This document shows positions 61,528-64,000 of a stretch of 64,000 nucleotides of DNA, piece after piece. Below the pieces are notes generated by a model. It was not told where the DNA came from. It saw only the letters and a list, made by a program, of their open reading frames with translations, and did not search any database. The translations under genes were made by a program, and so were the position numbers. The first letter of the stretch is position 1. Each line of letters opens with the position of its first letter. The DNA is from Branchiostoma floridae (lineage: Eukaryota; Chordata; Leptocardii; Amphioxiformes; Branchiostomatidae). The stretch spans positions 62,001 to 126,000 of the forward strand of contig NW_023365694.1 in the NCBI RefSeq assembly GCF_000003815.2, written 5' to 3'.

Positions 61528-61754
61528 GTTTGTGTTGTCAGTAACTGGAGAATACAACTTTCTTTCGAATGTCAAAACCTTGATGTCCGATGTTGCTAAG
61601 CCTATGAATATTTAGATTTCAACATAAATGAAGATACAGTTAGACACTCACTCACTCACTATCCATTGCTTGATTATGCTTGATTATTGCTTTATTAGAC
61701 ATTCATATTTACTAGTGACCACCTCTGCATAATGACCACCTGGCCATTGATATG

Positions 61755-61835
61755 CAGTCAAACCTGTACTAGTGACCACCTGCACATAAGGACCACCTGC
61801 CTGTTGATATACAATCAAACCTGTACAAGTGACAG
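61755..61835. repeat. Decayed relative of the CAGTCAAACC MITE
   Basis: Two close 'agtcaaacctgtact' and 'aatcaaacctgtaca' ends with 'gaccacctgc' spacers, without clean boundaries. In ZMPSTE24 sequence downstream of exon 3. Confidence 0.55.
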
Positions 61836-62791
61836 ACTGACCTGTTCTAGTTAGCCTGATTAAATCTCGCTTATAGAAGCCCGCCCAACAGCCGCCGGCC
61901 CTCTAGAAGCTTGATGGACAATAGCTTTAAGTCAAGGGAACTGGGTTTTCCATATATGGATAATGTATGTAATTGTCATCACAGCCCACCACAGCCTGGC
62001 TTTTGGTTGCTAGGGACTGGGCTGGGTTGCTATGTGGTGATTGACAGCATCACACCTCTTATCTGTACACATGTACATTGTGACCAACTCTATTTGAGGA
62101 CCACCTCCCATTCTTGGTGGTCTCTTAGCAGGGCTCGAAGTACATTTTTGGATCTACTTGCACTTTGATCAAGACCATGGAAAAGAAAAAAAAAACATGT
62201 CTACGGAACAGAAAATAGAACATAAAACATAGAAATGGGAGTTCTGCTACAGCACCAGATAAAACTGTCAGGTGGCCCATAACCAACCTTAACTTTTGAC
62301 ATCTAAAGAACTACAAACATTCATATGCATACATAAGTAAGTATCATTACAATCCATTCATAGCTTCATATATGTGGAAACACCAAACAATCTATCAAAT
62401 CTGTACAAGCAAAAATTTAATGATAAAATTAACAGGCTGAGCTTACTATCACTATAGCTATCAAACAATTTACTTTTTTGCAAGCAGATAACATATTTTT
62501 ACTTTCCTGTTTACTAACATAATTGCAGAAATCTGTTTTACGTTGTGTGCCATCATGCACTACAGAGGTCTGAAGATATAATACATTGTAACTTTACATT
62601 CATTTTCCATACATCCAGATCCTTTGAAAGGATGACAAAAAAATATATGAAATTGTAGATTGTCTATACCTTGACAGGTGCTGTGATACTTAATCAATTC
62701 AGGAAATGTATTTGACTGTATTGATGATTTTTCCTCATCGTGGAGTGTTACAACAATAGGACGCCTTCGAATACTATTGATCACTTGTAGC
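61836..62791. other. Region after ZMPSTE24 exon 3, no gene found
   Basis: No ZMPSTE24 exon 4 and no HEXXH. Probably includes the 3' untranslated region of the minus-strand gene ending at 62792. Confidence 0.5.
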
Positions 62792-63757
62792 TCACAGTGA
62801 CATGACTTGTTCATATGCCTTTTTAGCAGGGTCTTTGATGAATCCGGGGACCTCGAGAAACACAGGTAGCCTGTTGGCATCCCTCTCCTCCCCGATGGTG
62901 AAGTGGTGAATCACCTTCTGCCTGTCCTGCCGCTGCCCGTACAGGGTGGCCAGGCGGTAGTGAGCACTTGGCACATAGACATCACACTCTGGAGCCAGCC
63001 TGAGGAAGTGCTCCAACTGTCTGATTGCTTCTGTCTCAGACACTTCCTTAGACAGCTCGGCTGTGAAGTACACAGTGTTCAAATGGCCCTGTTTGTACAT
63101 AAGGGAACTTGCCATGGCAGACAGGGCTTTGGCTAGAGCAGACAGATTTGTAGCTGGTAGGTCACCCTTCTGTGATCTCATTTTTGGCTGAGGGCTTGCC
63201 GCCCATATGGCCAATCCCAGGTAGCAGTAGATGTTGTGCAGGTGTTGGTACAGCCAGTCTCTAGATCCGTGCTGTAGGATGGCATCAACCACCTGCTGCA
63301 GGGTCTGCACCCGGCTGTCTCCAAAAGGCAGCTGTAGGGCTGTCAGCAGCAGACAGGTGCTGTCCGTGGGGTCAGCTTGCAGCTGGGAGGTCATCAGCTG
63401 TTTCAGTTGGGCTTTATTCATGTTCAACCATAACTGTTCATACAGTACTGTACTTGTGAAACTTGGTGATACCATGTCACCCTGCATGAATCCCAGTACC
63501 AAGGCCTTCACTCCCGCCATGTCCGTGTAGCCACTGTTGGTCAGGATTTCTACTCCTTCATCCCAGGACCTGTAGACCTTGATCCAACGTTGTGCTGTTG
63601 GTGAGTCCTTGTGTTGTTGTAGCCTGGCTCTCTTCCTCTTGATCATGAGTGGCCCCTCCTCCACCTCTCCAGTTGAAGCAACGGACATGGCTGCTACAGA
63701 GGACACGTCTTCAGGCAGGCCTGAGTCTCCCCATGTTGTTGTACTTTGTGGTGATGA
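62792..63757 (-). CDS. Unrecognised protein, last coding exon (about 321 residues)
   Basis: The frame is open from an acceptor at 63757/63758 to the stop at 62792. It begins SSPQSTTTWGDSGLPED, has a basic nuclear-localisation-like patch IKRKRARLQQ, and then about 260 mostly helical residues. The stretch SAHYRLATLYGQRQDRQKVIHHF near the end looks TPR-like. An internal ATG follows 24 codons in, but the open frame runs through the acceptor, so I expect upstream exons beyond 64000. I do not recognise the family. It lies antisense to the expected downstream part of ZMPSTE24. Confidence 0.7.
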   Translation of the reverse strand, partial: SSPQSTTTWGDSGLPEDVSSVAAMSVASTGEVEEGPLMIKRKRARLQQHKDSPTAQRWIKVYRSWDEGVEILTNSGYTDMAGVKALVLGFMQGDMVSPSFTSTVLYEQLWLNMNKAQLKQLMTSQLQADPTDSTCLLLTALQLPFGDSRVQTLQQVVDAILQHGSRDWLYQHLHNIYCYLGLAIWAASPQPKMRSQKGDLPATNLSALAKALSAMASSLMYKQGHLNTVYFTAELSKEVSETEAIRQLEHFLRLAPECDVYVPSAHYRLATLYGQRQDRQKVIHHFTIGEERDANRLPVFLEVPGFIKDPAKKAYEQVMSL

Positions 63758-63828
63758 CTGTACATGCAGAGGCAGAAAAAATCAGGACACATTCTGTTTT
63801 TTGTCAGAATTGATTGTTAATTGTCACT

Positions 63829-63935
63829 TCGATGAAGGTTAAATAGCCAGTAATAAGATACACAAGGCAACACTAACAGTTACTCAAGCATCTGGATCCA
63901 GTTGCTTGTCATAGATATTTGTAAATTATGTAGAT
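63829..63935. repeat. Copy of the 20148-20350 foldback family
   Basis: 'gatgaaggttaaatagccag', 'taataagatacac' and 'gttactcaagcatctggat' in family order. Confidence 0.7.
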
Positions 63936-64000
63936 TTGTTAACTAATCTGTGTACAAATTAATCTGTACATGTATGAAGAGGCAAAACAATCACTGATAA

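Overview
The window looks like chordate nuclear DNA, most likely an amphioxus (Branchiostoma). Genes are split into many short exons with GT-AG introns. The conserved genes (midasin, MEI4, ZMPSTE24) are animal-type, and the intervening DNA is packed with small inverted-repeat elements and tRNA- or 5S-headed SINEs. The lancelet assignment rests on the style of the gene products and repeats and was not checked by any search.

Layout. Positions 1-46249 (minus strand) carry the 5' part of the giant ribosome-assembly AAA+ ATPase midasin (MDN1). I could place 38 exons, from the start codon to the AAA6 module, about 2,340 codons; the rest of the gene lies beyond position 1. The 12.2-kb intron between exons 5 and 6 (29368-41590) holds a 5'-truncated Ty3/gypsy retrotransposon inside a MITE, a 3.8-kb inverted-repeat element carrying a mariner-like insertion, and a broken intronless GPCR. 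A 355-bp CpG-rich gap (46250-46604) separates MDN1 from the divergent meiotic gene MEI4 (46605-50264, plus, 6 exons, 361 aa). A minus-strand ankyrin-repeat gene follows (51486-56610, 7 exons, 494 aa). Next come the first three exons of a ZMPSTE24 CAAX protease (58357-61527, plus). The last coding exon of an unrecognised minus-strand gene closes the window (62792-63757).

Two themes stand out. First, MDN1 introns and the neighbouring genes hold many partial copies of the adjacent exon. They usually include the splice site and sit next to the parent exon; one has been turned into an 85-bp hairpin. Second, the window is a readable stack of insertions with target-site duplications. These include three elements of one CAGG...CCTG family with perfect 5-bp duplications, an element with a perfect 8-bp duplication that copies the splice donor of MDN1 exon 2, a 9-bp-duplication element, TA-duplicating MITEs, and two insertions for which the uninterrupted site survives elsewhere in the window. 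A tRNA-headed and a 5S-rRNA-headed SINE with the same body lie side by side.

Functionally, MDN1 acts in 60S ribosome maturation, MEI4 in meiotic double-strand break formation and ZMPSTE24 in prenyl-protein (prelamin A type) processing. I see no operon-like link between them; only the shared MDN1/MEI4 promoter suggests possible co-regulation.
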